64,000 nucleotides of DNA from Desulfobacillus sp041396245. GTDB taxonomy: Bacteria > Pseudomonadota > Gammaproteobacteria > Burkholderiales > Rhodocyclaceae. The position numbers and the translations under genes were made by a program. This document shows, in pieces, positions 48,444-59,551 of the stretch; the stretch's first letter is position 1; each line of letters opens with the position of its first letter. Location: the NCBI GenBank assembly GCA_041396245.1, contig JAWKYW010000005.1, forward strand, positions 62,001 through 126,000. Direction: 5' to 3'. The notes below the pieces were generated by a model. That model did no database searches. It was not told the DNA's origin and worked only from the letters and a program-made list of their open reading frames with translations.

Positions 48444-49075
48444 GTCGGCTTTCGCCTTTGCAGAGTGCTGTGTTTTTATTAAACAGTCGCAGCCACCATT
48501 TCACTGCAACCCCATCGCGCTTCACGGGCAAGCCGCTACACGCTACCGGGGCGCACCTTCTCCCGAAGTTACGGTGCTAATTTGCCGAGTTCCTTCTCCT
48601 GAGTTCTCTCAAGCGCCTTAGAATCTTCATCCTGCCCACCTGTGTCGGTTTGCGGTACGGTCTTCATGCAACTGAAGCTTAGAGGCTTTTCCTGGAAGCG
48701 GGGTCTCAGTGGCTTGGGGCTCCGAGGAGCCTTGCGTCATCGTGCCTCGACTAAGCCCAGCGGATTTGCCTACCGGGCACGCCTACACACTTAAACCGGG
48801 ACGTCCAACACCCGGCCCACCTAACCTTCTCCGTCCCCCCATCGCATTGCATAAAGGTACAGGACTATTAACCTGTTTCCCATCGACTACGCCTTTCGGC
48901 CTCGCCTTAGGGGCCGACTCACCCTGCGCCGATGAACGTTGCGCAGGAAACCTTGGGCTTTCGGCGAGCGGGCCTTTCACCCGCTTTATCGCTACTCATG
49001 TCAGCATTCGCACTTCCGATACCTCCAGCAGGGTTCACACCCCACCTTCAACGGCCTACGGAACGCTCTCCTACC

Positions 49076-49235
49076 ATCAGCATGCTCCTTTTACTTCACT
49101 GCACATCTCTCATCACCCGCCTCGACTTTGCGTGGGGGCTTTGGCCTCGGCCGCGCTGGCGCGCTTAACTTGCCAAAGGCAAGTTAGCCCCGTCCAAGCG
49201 AGCCATTCTCAGTGAAGTAAAAGGAACATGCTGAT
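49076..49235 (-). other. 23S intervening sequence in helix 45
   Basis: Arms 49076-49101 and 49210-49235 are 26-bp inverse copies with one mismatch (ATCAGCATGCTCC... and its complement). Between them are GC hairpins, including TAACTTGCC-AAA-GGCAAGTTA. Position equals E. coli about 1164-1185 after subtracting the other insertions. No ORF of the S23 four-helix type lies inside. Confidence 0.88.
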
Positions 49236-49290
49236 CCGCGATTTCGGTGCACAGTTTGAGCCCCGTTACATTTTCCGCGCAGGACGACTC

Positions 49291-49354
<64 letters not shown>

Positions 49355-49847
49355 AAGCCTTCCCACCTCGTTCCCCACTTAACTGTGTCTTCGGGACCTT
49401 AATCGGCGGTCTGGGTTGTTTCCCTCTCGACAATGGACGTTAGCACCCACTGTCTGTCTGCCGTGCTCGCACTTTCCGGTATTCGGAGTTTGCTATGGCG
49501 CGGTAAGTCGCAATGACCCCCACAACCATTACAGTGCTCTACCCCCGGAAGTGATACACGACGCGCTACCTAAATAGCTTTCGGAGAGAACCAGCTATCT
49601 CCAGATTTGTTTGGCCTTTCACCCCTACCCACAGCTCATCCCCTACCTTTTCAACGGTAGTGGGTTCGGCCCTCCAGCTGGTGTTACCCAACCTTCAGCC
49701 TGGCCATGGGTAGATCATCTGGTTTCGGGTCTACACCCAGCGACTAAATCGCCCTGTTCGGACTCGCTTTCGCTACGCCTCCCCTATCCGGTTAAGCTCG
49801 CCACTGAATGTAAGTCGCTGACCCATTATACAAAAGGTACGCAGTCA

Positions 49848-50058
49848 CCCCTGCTTCAAACACCCTCCGGGTGTTTTCGCAGGGCTGCCCACAACGCTGA
49901 CGCGTTGCAGTCACCTTCTTCACTCACCCTTTACATCTTTTGAGTCGCATCGCTGCGCGATGCTCCTCGAAAGAATCTCGAAGGTTTCACTCCTTCTTAT
50001 TTCTTTTGAGTCGCATCGCTGCGCGATGCTCCTCGAAAGAAGGTGCTTGAAGCAGGGG
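49848..50058 (-). other. 23S intervening sequence in helix 25
   Basis: Arms 49848-49864 and 50042-50058 (CCCCTGCTTCAAACACC and its inverse) differ at one position. The 211-bp insertion holds two identical 40-bp copies of a hairpin (49936-49975 and 50002-50041). Position equals E. coli about 540. Confidence 0.88.
49936..50041 (-). repeat. Two identical 40-bp hairpin units inside the helix-25 insertion
   Basis: Copies at 49936-49975 and 50002-50041 are identical. Each folds through GCATCGC-TGC-GCGATGC and a TTCTTTTGAG/CTCGAAAGAA outer stem. The 26-bp spacer between copies contains TCTCGAAGG and AT-rich sequence, perhaps a worn third unit. Confidence 0.9.
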
Positions 50059-50455
50059 CTCCCACTGTTTGTATGCATGCGGTTTCAGGATCTATTTCAC
50101 TCCCCTCCCGGGGTTCTTTTCGCCTTTCCCTCACGGTACTGGTTCACTATCGGTCGATCACGAGTATTTAGCCTTGGAGGATGGTCCCCCCATCTTCAGA
50201 CAGGATTTCACGTGTCCCGCCCTACTTGTCGCACACCCAGTTCCACCATCAGGCTTTCGCATACGGGGCTATCACCCACTATGGCCGGCCTTTCCAGACC
50301 GCTTTGCTAGCGTAATGGCTAAATTGTGCTGGCTCATCCGATTTCGCTCGCCACTACTTTCGGAATCTCGGTTGATTTCTGTTCCTCCGGCTACTTAGAT
50401 GTTTCAGTTCACCGGGTTCGCTCTACCTGACCTATGTATTCAGCCAGGAGTGACC

Positions 50456-50552
50456 CTGCATACAACGCTCTCCGCTCTTGCGCCCGCAAGCTTGTTTGCT
50501 CTCGAGCAGGTTTTGATGTGCTTCGCACATCGAAAGCGTTCTATGCAGGGCC
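50456..50552 (-). other. 23S intervening sequence in helix 9
   Basis: Arms 50456-50471 (CCCTGCATACAACGCT) and 50537-50552 are inverse copies with one mismatch. An inner hairpin GATGTGC-TTC-GCACATC lies at about 50517-50533. It begins 131 nt from the 5-prime end of 23S, which is the helix 9 position known for insertions in alphaproteobacteria. Confidence 0.88.
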
Positions 50553-50841
50553 GGGTTTCCCCATTCGGACATCCACGGATCAAAGCTTGTTTGCGAGCTC
50601 CCCGTGGCTTTTCGCACGCTGCAACGTCCTTCATCGCCTGTGATCGCCAAGGCATCCACCACATGCACTTATTCGCTTGACCCTATAACCTTGAGCTCTG
50701 CCTCGGCGGCAGAACCCAAACATAGGCAACTCTCGCGCTTGTGCCCCCATCCCGCAGGCTGGTCAGCCGCAGAATGAGAGTAGATACAATCACAACCCAT
50801 GCATCGATCCTTGCGAATCGACACACTTTACTTCTTCCAAA

Positions 50842-50854
50842 TTTTTAAAGAACT
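50842..50854 (-). promoter_or_regulatory. BoxA-like antitermination element before 23S
   Basis: On the minus strand the sequence reads AGTTCTTTAAAAA, close to the boxA consensus that recruits the Nus antitermination complex. It is in the tRNA-Ala to 23S spacer. The remaining spacer (50683-50940) shows no gene. Confidence 0.6.
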
Positions 50855-50940
50855 CAACAGCCTCTTCACCGTAAGCGGTGAGCAGTAAACAGGAAACGGT
50901 AAAAACCGCCCACTGCCCACTGCCCACAGCTCACCAGAAC

Positions 50941-51016
50941 TGGTGGAGGTGGACGGGATCGAACCGACGACCTCCTGCTTGCAAAGCAGGCGCTCTCCCA
51001 GCTGAGCTAATCCCCC
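50941..51016 (-). tRNA. tRNA-Ala (anticodon TGC)
   Basis: 76 bp including CCA. The minus strand begins GGGGGATTAGCTCAGCTGGG and has anticodon arm CCTGCTTTGCAAGCAGG and T-arm GGTTCGATCC. In the 16S-23S spacer. Confidence 0.97.
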
Positions 51017-51028
51017 ATCTTGATACGG

Positions 51029-51105
51029 TGGTGGGTCTGGTTGGGTTCGAACCAACGACCCCCGCCTTATCAAGACGGTGCTCTAACCAGCTGAGCTACA
51101 GACCC
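51029..51105 (-). tRNA. tRNA-Ile (anticodon GAT)
   Basis: 77 bp including CCA. The minus strand begins GGGTCTGTAGCTCAGCTGGT and has anticodon stem-loop CCGTCTTGATAAGGCGG. First tRNA of the 16S-23S spacer, 12 bp from tRNA-Ala. Confidence 0.97.
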
Positions 51106-51173
51106 TCACAGGCTCGAGGACTGCTTGAACAACCGATAGGTTGTGGATACTTGGCCAGTCAGCTTTTCTCTTG

Positions 51174-52712
<1,539 letters not shown>

Positions 52713-52889
52713 TTCAATCTCTGCTTCTCAATACCACTACTCATAAAGAATCACAGATCCCCAACTCGTTATCCACAAGCTGGTTCTTCCATATAACTCC
52801 AGTATGAGCACTCAATTTAATCAGATCCACCCAGAATAAATCCCAGGCGCCCAACCCAAACAAGTGCCCACACCTATCGGCTGTTTTGA

Positions 52890-52902
52890 TTTTTAAAGAA
52901 CA
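52890..52902 (-). promoter_or_regulatory. BoxA-like element in the 16S leader
   Basis: TGTTCTTTAAAAA on the minus strand, about 25-37 bp after the -10 box, matches boxA for rRNA antitermination. Confidence 0.65.
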
Positions 52903-52926
52903 ATGCTGCAGAGCAGCGAGCCGCGC

Positions 52927-52954
52927 ATTATACAGGCCGTCTAACGTGGGTCAA
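52927..52954 (-). promoter_or_regulatory. rRNA operon promoter
   Basis: On the minus strand: -35 TTGACC (52954-52949), 16-bp spacer, perfect -10 TATAAT (52932-52927), then a GC-rich discriminator GCGCGGC, the mark of stringent (ppGpp) control. The 16S gene starts about 210 bp later. The stretch 52713-53001 contains this promoter, boxA and the 16S leader. Confidence 0.85.
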
Positions 52955-53001
52955 GGCCTCGTGGCGAGCTTTTTTGAATTATTTCAAACGCGCCGAAATC
53001 A

Positions 53002-54219
53002 TCACTCGGCGGGAACTGCTTGCGAGAGTGAAACGCGTGCAAACTTGCGCTTGCCCACCTGGAGAACGACCGATATTCCGGGCTTTAGAACCAGTTGGCG
53101 GTCGCTCACCTTCTCGCCATCGAGCCGAACTCCACCCTGCTCGATCATGCGCAAGGCTTCGGAGGTGCTTGCCGTCAGTCCGGCTTGCTTCATCACCTGG
53201 GCTATGCCCATTCCTTCGGTAGCACAGGAAATGTTCGCATGCTCGATATCCTCCGGAATCGCTCCTTGTCTGAAGCGCGCCTCGAAATCAGCGAGAGCAT
53301 CCTCGGCGGCCTGGCGGGAGTGGAAACGCTGAACGATTTCCTGGGCTAATAGCACCTTTATGTCGCGTGGATTTCGACCGCCAGCAACCTCCCGCTTGAA
53401 ACACGTGATTTCATCGATGGACCGGAAGGACAACAGTTCGAAATAACGCCACATTAGCTCGTCGGACACGGACATCAACTTGCCAAAAATCTCCCTCGGG
53501 GGCTCGTTGATGCCGACATAGTTACCGTAGGATTTGGACATCTTGTTGACGCCGTCCAGGCCCTCGAGCAGTGGCAAGGTAAGTACGCACTGGGATGGCT
53601 GGCCATAATGTTTCTGAAGTTCTCGACCAACAAGAAGGTTGAACTTCTGGTCGGTGCCGCCCAGTTCGACATCGGCTCGCATCGCCACGGAATCGTATCC
53701 CTGGCAAAGGGGATAGAGAAACTCATGAATGGCAATGGGCTGGTTGTTGGCGTAGCGTTTGGCGAAGTCGTCCCGCTCCAGCATGCGCGCGACGGTATGC
53801 AAGGCCGCCAGCTTGATCATGCCGGCGGCGCCGATCGGCTCGAACCAGGTGGAATTGAAACAGACCTCGGTCTTTTCAGGATCAAGAATCTTGAATACTT
53901 GCTCCCGGTAGGTCCTTGCATTATCGAGAATCTGCTCCCGCGTGAGCGGGGGGCGTGTTGCATTGCGACCCGTTGGGTCGCCAATCATGCCCGTGAAGTC
54001 GCCAATCAGGAACATTACATGATGGCCCAGCTCCTGAAAGTGACGCAGCTTGTTTATCAGGACCGTGTGTCCGAGATGCAGATCCGGCGCCGTCGGGTCG
54101 AATCCTGCCTTGACGCGCAAGGGGCGGCCCGATTTGAGCTTGTCGACAAGTTCCGACTCGATCAAAAGTTCTTCGGCGCCTCGCTTGATGAGACCAAGGG
54201 CTGTCTGGACTTCGGTCAT
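53002..54219 (-). CDS. tyrS: Tyrosyl-tRNA synthetase
   Basis: 405 residues, the TyrZ/TyrS-long form. Class I motifs are HLGH in PTAPDLHLGHTVLINKL and KMSKS in GLDGVNKMSKSYGNYVGI. The tyrosine pocket appears in QGYDSVAMRADVELGGTDQKFN. An S4 RNA-binding domain is C-terminal (GGVRLDGEKVSDRQLVL). Charges tRNA-Tyr. Directly upstream of the rRNA promoter, transcribed on the same strand and divergent from the M23 gene. Confidence 0.97.
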   Translation of the reverse strand: MTEVQTALGLIKRGAEELLIESELVDKLKSGRPLRVKAGFDPTAPDLHLGHTVLINKLRHFQELGHHVMFLIGDFTGMIGDPTGRNATRPPLTREQILDNARTYREQVFKILDPEKTEVCFNSTWFEPIGAAGMIKLAALHTVARMLERDDFAKRYANNQPIAIHEFLYPLCQGYDSVAMRADVELGGTDQKFNLLVGRELQKHYGQPSQCVLTLPLLEGLDGVNKMSKSYGNYVGINEPPREIFGKLMSVSDELMWRYFELLSFRSIDEITCFKREVAGGRNPRDIKVLLAQEIVQRFHSRQAAEDALADFEARFRQGAIPEDIEHANISCATEGMGIAQVMKQAGLTASTSEALRMIEQGGVRLDGEKVSDRQLVLKPGISVVLQVGKRKFARVSLSQAVPAE

Positions 54220-54248
54220 CGTGGGGTATCCCGTGGGGTGTCCGTCTG

Positions 54249-54293
54249 GTACTGGGCCATTCGTTTTGTACTGGGCTGAAATTTTGGTACACT
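54249..54293 (+). promoter_or_regulatory. Promoter and GTACTGGGC direct repeats before the M23 gene
   Basis: TTGTAC (54266-54271), 16-bp spacer and TACACT (54288-54293) make a good promoter for the M23 gene. GTACTGGGC occurs twice (54249 and 54268), 19 bp apart, and could be regulator half-sites in this divergent region. Confidence 0.5.
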
Positions 54294-54320
54294 CGCGCGA
54301 ATGCTGACCCGTGCACCTGC

Positions 54321-55649
54321 ATGAACAACGAAAAGTCTCAAATTCTAGCGCATCTCTGCGCTGTCGGCGAAAACCGGCCCCGCCATTTTTGGGCCGGAGC
54401 CGGAGTGGCTGTTGTCTCCCTGTTCAGCATGGTGGCGGCGTTCGGAACTGCTCCAAATGGGGAGGAGGCAACGTTGCACCAGCGAAAGTTCGTCGAATCG
54501 CTGATTATCTCCCCCGAACTGGTATCCCCTTCACGAGAAGGTTTGTTCGTCCGTGAGGAACGGATTCGCCGTGGTGATACTGTTGCTGCCCTGCTCAGTC
54601 GCTTGGGCATTCAGGATGAGCAGGCCTTTGCCTACCTGCAACAGCAGCCGAAAGCCCAACCTGTATTCCGCCAGCTGCGTCCAGGCAAGATTGTCGCGGC
54701 CCAGACAGGCGAATCGGGCGAACTGGTTTCCCTGAAGTTTCCGCTGAATGGACCTGACGACGCCGTTCTCGTCGTTGAAAAACTGGGGGACGGCTTCCGT
54801 GCTGGTGAGCAGGCTCAAGAACTCGAAGCGCAAATGACAATGAAGTCTGGCGAAATCCGAAGCTCTCTCTTTGCAGCCACGGATGCCATCGACCTGCCAG
54901 ACAGCATCGCCATGCAGATTGCGGATATTTTTAGCGGTGATATCGATTTCCATCGCGATCTGCGCCGTGGTGATCGTTTCGGCGTCGTCTACGAAATGCT
55001 CTTCGATCAGGGCCAACCCGTTCGCGCCGGACGCGTGCTTGCGGCTGAATTCGTGAATAACGGTAAATCCTTCAGGGCAGTCTGGTTTGAAAGCAGGAGC
55101 GGCAAGGGCTACTACACGACCGATGGCAAAAACATACGCAAGGCGTTTTTACGCTCACCGCTCGAGTTCTCACGCATCACTTCCGGGTTTTCCTATTCCC
55201 GGTATCACCCGATTCACAAGACCTGGCGGGCGCACAAGGGCGTCGACTATGGCGCGCCGATCGGTACTCGCGTCAAGGCGACGGGCGATGGCGTCGTGGA
55301 TTTCGTAGGCAGACGCGGCGGATATGGCAAGCTGATAGTCCTGCGCCATCAAGGTCGTTACACAACTCACTATGCGCACCTGAACGGTTTCGCAAAAGGC
55401 ATTCGCAAAGGAGTGCGCGTGAGCCAGGGCGACATTATCGGCTATGTCGGCAAGACAGGCTGGGCCACGGGCCCGCATCTGCATTATGAGTTTCGCACCA
55501 ATGGCGTGCATCAGAATCCCCTGAAGATCGCACTGCCCAGTGCGCCGCCTCTGGCTCCACAGCAAATGGCCGAATTCAGGTTGCATGCTGCCCCCCTCGC
55601 TTACCGGCTCGACCGGATACGCGGGACAAACCTCGCCCTGCTCGAGTAG
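54321..55649 (+). CDS. M23 family metallopeptidase (OapA/MepM-like)
   Basis: 442 residues. A membrane anchor is at about residues 24-45 (HFWAGAGVAVVSLFSMVAAF). The middle has an OapA/LysM-like segment (IRRGDTVAALLSRLGI). The C-terminal LytM domain has RAHKGVDYGAPIGTRVKATGDG, THYAHL and GPHLHYEFRTNG, giving the zinc ligands. A murein endopeptidase on the periplasmic side is expected. It lies 22 bp before anmK, and their joint link to peptidoglycan recycling is consistent. Confidence 0.94.
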   Translation: MNNEKSQILAHLCAVGENRPRHFWAGAGVAVVSLFSMVAAFGTAPNGEEATLHQRKFVESLIISPELVSPSREGLFVREERIRRGDTVAALLSRLGIQDEQAFAYLQQQPKAQPVFRQLRPGKIVAAQTGESGELVSLKFPLNGPDDAVLVVEKLGDGFRAGEQAQELEAQMTMKSGEIRSSLFAATDAIDLPDSIAMQIADIFSGDIDFHRDLRRGDRFGVVYEMLFDQGQPVRAGRVLAAEFVNNGKSFRAVWFESRSGKGYYTTDGKNIRKAFLRSPLEFSRITSGFSYSRYHPIHKTWRAHKGVDYGAPIGTRVKATGDGVVDFVGRRGGYGKLIVLRHQGRYTTHYAHLNGFAKGIRKGVRVSQGDIIGYVGKTGWATGPHLHYEFRTNGVHQNPLKIALPSAPPLAPQQMAEFRLHAAPLAYRLDRIRGTNLALLE

Positions 55650-55671
55650 CGAGTCTGCTGAAATTCCAGGT

Positions 55672-56793
55672 GTGAATCCAGGCCCAGTCTGCTTTCGTGC
55701 CTTGAACGAACGCTATGCCGGTCTCATGTCCGGCACCAGCCTTGATGGGGTCGATGCCGTACTTGCGGACTTCGGCACTGCTCCGCCCAGACTAGTCGCA
55801 ACCTATTTTCTGCCCTACCCGCCTGACATTAAGGACCGTTTACTGGCCCTTCATAACGTCGGATCCAACGAATTGCATGATGTTGCGCTGATTGGCAACG
55901 AACTCTCTCATCTCTACCACCGGGCGGTCGAGACCTTGCTCAAAACGGCCAGAATTGATGCGGAATCAGTATCCGCCATCGGCTGCCATGGACAAACGAT
56001 TCGCCACAATCCGCAGGCAGGATATACCTACCAATTAGGCAATCCGGCTTTGCTGGCCGAGCTGAGCGGAATCAGTGTCATAGCCGATTTCCGTAGCCGT
56101 GATATTGCTGCCGGGGGACAGGGGGCACCGCTGCTGCCAGCGTTCCATGATGCAGCATTTCGCGTGCCAAACACTCACCGTGTCATTCTCAACATTGGGG
56201 GTATAGCCAATATCACCAATCTCAAACCCGGCTTGATAACCAAGGGTTTCGACACCGGTCCGGGGAACATGCTGCTCGATGCCTGGATATATAGGCATTC
56301 CGGTCAGGTCTACGATGCAGGCGGCTCCTGGGCCGCAAGCGGTCATGTCATTTCGAAACTGCTCGACACATTGCTTACCCATCCCTATTTTGACCAAGAA
56401 CCCCCGAAAAGCTGCGGCCGCGAACAATTCAACCTTGATTGGGTGGCTTCGGTTCTGGCTGGGGAGGAGTCCGAAGAGGATGTCCAGGCCACGTTGCTTG
56501 CGCTAAGCGCAACGTCAATAGCGTCTGCTATCGAACGTTGGTGCGGCGTTCCGGAAGAACTGGTCGTCTGCGGCGGTGGTGCGCACAATACTGCTCTGCT
56601 AAAGCACCTTGCAGTGCTATTACCCAGTACCCGAGTACTCACGAGCGACCTGCTGGGCGTCGGCGTGGACTGGGTGGAGGCGATGGGGTTCGCGTGGCTG
56701 GCAAGGCAAACCCTGCGAGGCTTGCCGGGAAATCTGCCATCAGTCACAGGAGCCAAAGGAGCGCGTATCCTTGGAGCACTCCATCCGCGCTGA
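55672..56793 (+). CDS. anmK: Anhydro-N-acetylmuramic acid kinase
   Basis: 373 residues from the GTG at 55672 (start chosen because the normal N-terminus NERYAGLMSGTSLDGVDAVL follows soon). The ATP-binding motifs are LMSGTSLDGVD, SAIGCHGQTIRH, ILNIGGIANITNL and VVCGGGAHNTALL. It phosphorylates 1,6-anhydroMurNAc to MurNAc-6-P in peptidoglycan recycling. Transcribed with the upstream M23 peptidase. Confidence 0.92.
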   Translation: MNPGPVCFRALNERYAGLMSGTSLDGVDAVLADFGTAPPRLVATYFLPYPPDIKDRLLALHNVGSNELHDVALIGNELSHLYHRAVETLLKTARIDAESVSAIGCHGQTIRHNPQAGYTYQLGNPALLAELSGISVIADFRSRDIAAGGQGAPLLPAFHDAAFRVPNTHRVILNIGGIANITNLKPGLITKGFDTGPGNMLLDAWIYRHSGQVYDAGGSWAASGHVISKLLDTLLTHPYFDQEPPKSCGREQFNLDWVASVLAGEESEEDVQATLLALSATSIASAIERWCGVPEELVVCGGGAHNTALLKHLAVLLPSTRVLTSDLLGVGVDWVEAMGFAWLARQTLRGLPGNLPSVTGAKGARILGALHPR

Positions 56794-56846
56794 AGACAAA
56801 AAAGGGGAGCCGCCGCGCCCCTTTCTACAGGTTTATAATGTTCGCG

Positions 56847-57194
56847 CTACACGTTGAAAGAGGATCCGCATCCACAAGTCGAGTTTGCATTCGGATTCTT
56901 AATGACAAACTGGGATCCCTCCAAACCTTCCGAGTAATCGATTTCTGCTCCGACGAGGTACTGATAGCTCATCGGGTCAATGAGTAGCGTGACGCCATTT
57001 TTCTGCATGACGGTATCGTCTTCGTTCTGCACCTCGTCGAACGTAAAACCATACTGGAATCCGGAGCAACCGCCGCCAGTCACGAATACGCGCAACTTAA
57101 GCTCCGAATTGCCCTCTTCTTCGATCAGTTCACGTACCTTGTTGGCGGCGTTGTCCGTGAAGTTGAATGGCGACACCTCGGTAACTGCATTCAT
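56847..57194 (-). CDS. erpA: Iron-sulfur cluster insertion protein ErpA
   Basis: 115 residues, A-type carrier. The three conserved Cys are in GGGCSGFQYGF and NSTCGCGSSFNV. It delivers Fe-S clusters to targets such as IspG/IspH. An AGGAGCTTT ribosome site precedes the ATG. Last gene of a minus-strand run from argC. Confidence 0.96.
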   Translation of the reverse strand: MNAVTEVSPFNFTDNAANKVRELIEEEGNSELKLRVFVTGGGCSGFQYGFTFDEVQNEDDTVMQKNGVTLLIDPMSYQYLVGAEIDYSEGLEGSQFVIKNPNANSTCGCGSSFNV

Positions 57195-57250
57195 TGAAAG
57201 CTCCTGATGCTATTTTTCACTCGAATGATAAATTATTAACAAATATCACG

Positions 57251-57658
57251 TCAATTGCTGGAGGCCAGCTTGAGTTCGATCGCCTTGCCCGTACCCCCCT
57301 GATGCACCAGCCGGCCCTGGACTATGGCCCCCAAGTGCATCTCGAGGCTGTTGTACTGCACATCTCCTGTGACCCGTGCGCGAGGCTGAAGTTCAAGGAA
57401 TTCGCTCGAGTGAACCGGGCCGATGATCGTGCCATTGATGACAAGATGGGAAACATGAATCTCACCCTCGACCCTGGCATGCTCGCTGATGACCAGTGTC
57501 CCGCCGTCATCGCCCATCGAACGAACATTGCCTTTCACCTCGCCATCCACTCTGAGCCCGCCGACAAAAGTAACATCCCCTTCTATCTTGGTGCCCGTCC
57601 CGATTAGGCTATCGATCCGGCTTTGCAGCTTGGTGGATTTGTCTTTTTTGAGAAACAT
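57251..57658 (-). CDS. Bactofilin (polymer-forming cytoskeletal protein)
   Basis: 135 residues with the beta-helical bactofilin core: DSLIGTGTKIEGDVTFVGGLRVDGEVKGNV, then repeats such as LVISEHARVEGEIHVSHLVINGTIIG. These form membrane-bound filaments that position cell-wall or motility machinery. It lies 14 bp after the DUF6776 gene on the same strand. Confidence 0.93.
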   Translation of the reverse strand: MFLKKDKSTKLQSRIDSLIGTGTKIEGDVTFVGGLRVDGEVKGNVRSMGDDGGTLVISEHARVEGEIHVSHLVINGTIIGPVHSSEFLELQPRARVTGDVQYNSLEMHLGAIVQGRLVHQGGTGKAIELKLASSN

Positions 57659-57672
57659 GGCCTCCTCCTCGT

Positions 57673-58443
57673 TTAGAGCGTAACTGTCTGCGATGCGCGC
57701 ATAACGCCACCTTGAATCAAGCGCGCCTCAACGCTAAGGACCCGCGCCCCTCCCGGCACCTGAAACGTCCCATCAACACGCTGGAAGTGCCTGAAATTGA
57801 TGTCGAACTTACCTTTAGCGGGATCGTTCTGAGCCGGCAAAATCATCATAGCACCTTTATCACCCTGCTGCAGGCTGATTACAAGTTGAACACTTCCGCG
57901 AAAATCACGGTCTCTTTTACCCCCTTGTGCGGCTGCAAGGAGTCGGTAGCGGAATTGCCCGGGCACCCCGTTCTGTTCAACGCGAAGCTGATTGATGGTG
58001 AAACCGGCTTCCTTCCCCTCAGCTGCCGCCAGACTTTCGAAGAAGGCCAAGTCCTCCTTCAGTCTTCCGTTTTCAACCTCCAGCGCCTTGACCTGGCGGC
58101 TTAATTGCTCCTGTGCCGTGCGTTCGATCTGTAGAGTGCTGTCGCTAGCACTGGCAAGCGCACGCAGTTTGCTTGCCTCTTGCTCCAATTCGGCAATACG
58201 ATTTCGCAGGGTTGTCATCTCCTGCGCCGTTTCTTGACTATCGAATCCGGCAAACTTCCGTCCGGCATCGTAGACCCATCCCGCAAAAGCAAAGGAGATG
58301 GAAAGTACTCCGATTGCAGTGAGCGCCCGCCAATACCATGGAATATGGGTGCGAACTGACACCTTGGGAGCGGATATGCCAAAGCGGCCGCGCAACCTGC
58401 GCAACGTTATGGCAGGACGGGAATTGCCGTAAGTCCAGCGCAC
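57673..58443 (-). CDS. DUF6776 family membrane protein
   Basis: 256 residues; one membrane helix at about 36-58 (WRALTAIGVLSISFAFAGWV), then a coiled coil (about 72-142) and a C-terminal beta-rich domain. It overlaps the argC end by 37 bp, so the real start may be slightly later. Its constant place between argC and bactofilin in Rhodocyclales-type gene orders suggests a shared role with bactofilin, perhaps as anchor. DUF6776 assignment is from recollection. Confidence 0.75.
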   Translation of the reverse strand: MRWTYGNSRPAITLRRLRGRFGISAPKVSVRTHIPWYWRALTAIGVLSISFAFAGWVYDAGRKFAGFDSQETAQEMTTLRNRIAELEQEASKLRALASASDSTLQIERTAQEQLSRQVKALEVENGRLKEDLAFFESLAAAEGKEAGFTINQLRVEQNGVPGQFRYRLLAAAQGGKRDRDFRGSVQLVISLQQGDKGAMMILPAQNDPAKGKFDINFRHFQRVDGTFQVPGGARVLSVEARLIQGGVMRASQTVTL

Positions 58444-59435
58444 TCGTCAAACCCGAACATGATGTTCATATTCTGCACGGCCTGGCCTGCCGCGCCCTTG
58501 ACCAGGTTATCGATCACCGACAAAATTACCAGCGTATCTCCACCTTGGGGCCGATGCAGGGAAATCCTGCACATATTGGAAGCACGGACTGAACGTGTAT
58601 CGGGGTGTTCTGCGAAAGGCAGCACGTCTACGAAGGGCTCGTGCTTGTAGCGCGCTTCGTATAGCGCCTGAAAATCCGCTTCCTGCCTTACCCGTGCATA
58701 GAGTGTCGCATGTATGCCGCGAATCATTGGTGTTAGATGCGGCACGAATGTCAGCCCGACCGATTTGCCGGCCGCAATGGAGAGCCCTTGACGAATCTCA
58801 GGTAGGTGACGGTGGCCCGCCACGCCATAAGCCTTGAAATTGTCGGCGGCTTCGGAGAAGAGGGTGTGCAACTCCGCCTTTCGGCCAGCGCCGGACACGC
58901 CTGACTTGGCATCTGCAACCAGGCTCTCGAGATCGACCAGACCGGACTCCACCAGTGGCAGGAATCCCAGCTGAACCGCTGTCGGATAGCAACCCGGGTT
59001 GGCTACAAGTCGTGCCGACCGGATTTGCTCACGGTTGGCTTCCGGCAAGCCATAGACAGCCTCGGCGATAAGGTCCGGCGCGGCATGCTTCATGCCATAC
59101 CATTTTTCCCACTCGGCGAGATCCCTGATGCGGAAATCCGCCGCAAGATCGATCACCCGAACACCAGCCTCGAGAAGCTTCCTCGCCTGCCCCATGGCAA
59201 TGCCATTAGGTGTGGCAAAGAACACGATGTCGCAACTTTCAAGTCCTGCCGTTTCCGGCTCGACAAAATGCAAACCGAGCCGTCCGCGCAGGCTTGGAAA
59301 CATGTCCGAGACAGCTGTGCCCGCTTCGCTGCGGGAAGTAACGACATGCAACTCGACCAACGGGTGTTGAATAAGCAAGCGCAGCAGTTCCACGCCCGTA
59401 TAGCCGGTACCGCCGACTATGCCAACCTTGATCAT
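58407..59435 (-). CDS. argC: N-acetyl-gamma-glutamyl-phosphate reductase
   Basis: 342 residues. NADP motif VGIVGGTGYTGVELLRLL at the N-terminus; catalytic Cys in LVANPGCYPTAVQLG; the His in GVAGHRHLPEI. It makes N-acetyl-glutamate semialdehyde in arginine synthesis. No other arg gene is adjacent. Its end overlaps the DUF6776 gene. Confidence 0.96.
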   Translation of the reverse strand: MIKVGIVGGTGYTGVELLRLLIQHPLVELHVVTSRSEAGTAVSDMFPSLRGRLGLHFVEPETAGLESCDIVFFATPNGIAMGQARKLLEAGVRVIDLAADFRIRDLAEWEKWYGMKHAAPDLIAEAVYGLPEANREQIRSARLVANPGCYPTAVQLGFLPLVESGLVDLESLVADAKSGVSGAGRKAELHTLFSEAADNFKAYGVAGHRHLPEIRQGLSIAAGKSVGLTFVPHLTPMIRGIHATLYARVRQEADFQALYEARYKHEPFVDVLPFAEHPDTRSVRASNMCRISLHRPQGGDTLVILSVIDNLVKGAAGQAVQNMNIMFGFDECAGLTAIPVLP

Positions 59436-59506
59436 CTTGCTCTCCAGATGAAAGGGTTATGTTAATGCAGGATTTCCGGACAGTGCAATGCAAAAACAGA
59501 ACAGAC

Positions 59507-59534
59507 AAAAAAGCCGCCTGACGGCGGCTTTTCG
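59507..59534 (-). terminator. Terminator of the rplM-rpsI operon
   Basis: AAAAGCCGCC (59509-59518) and GGCGGCTTTT (59523-59532) with a 4-base loop; T-run on the minus strand. Directly after rpsI and before argC, so argC likely has its own promoter. Confidence 0.9.
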
Positions 59535-59551
59535 TTGTCTCCGTAAGCTTG

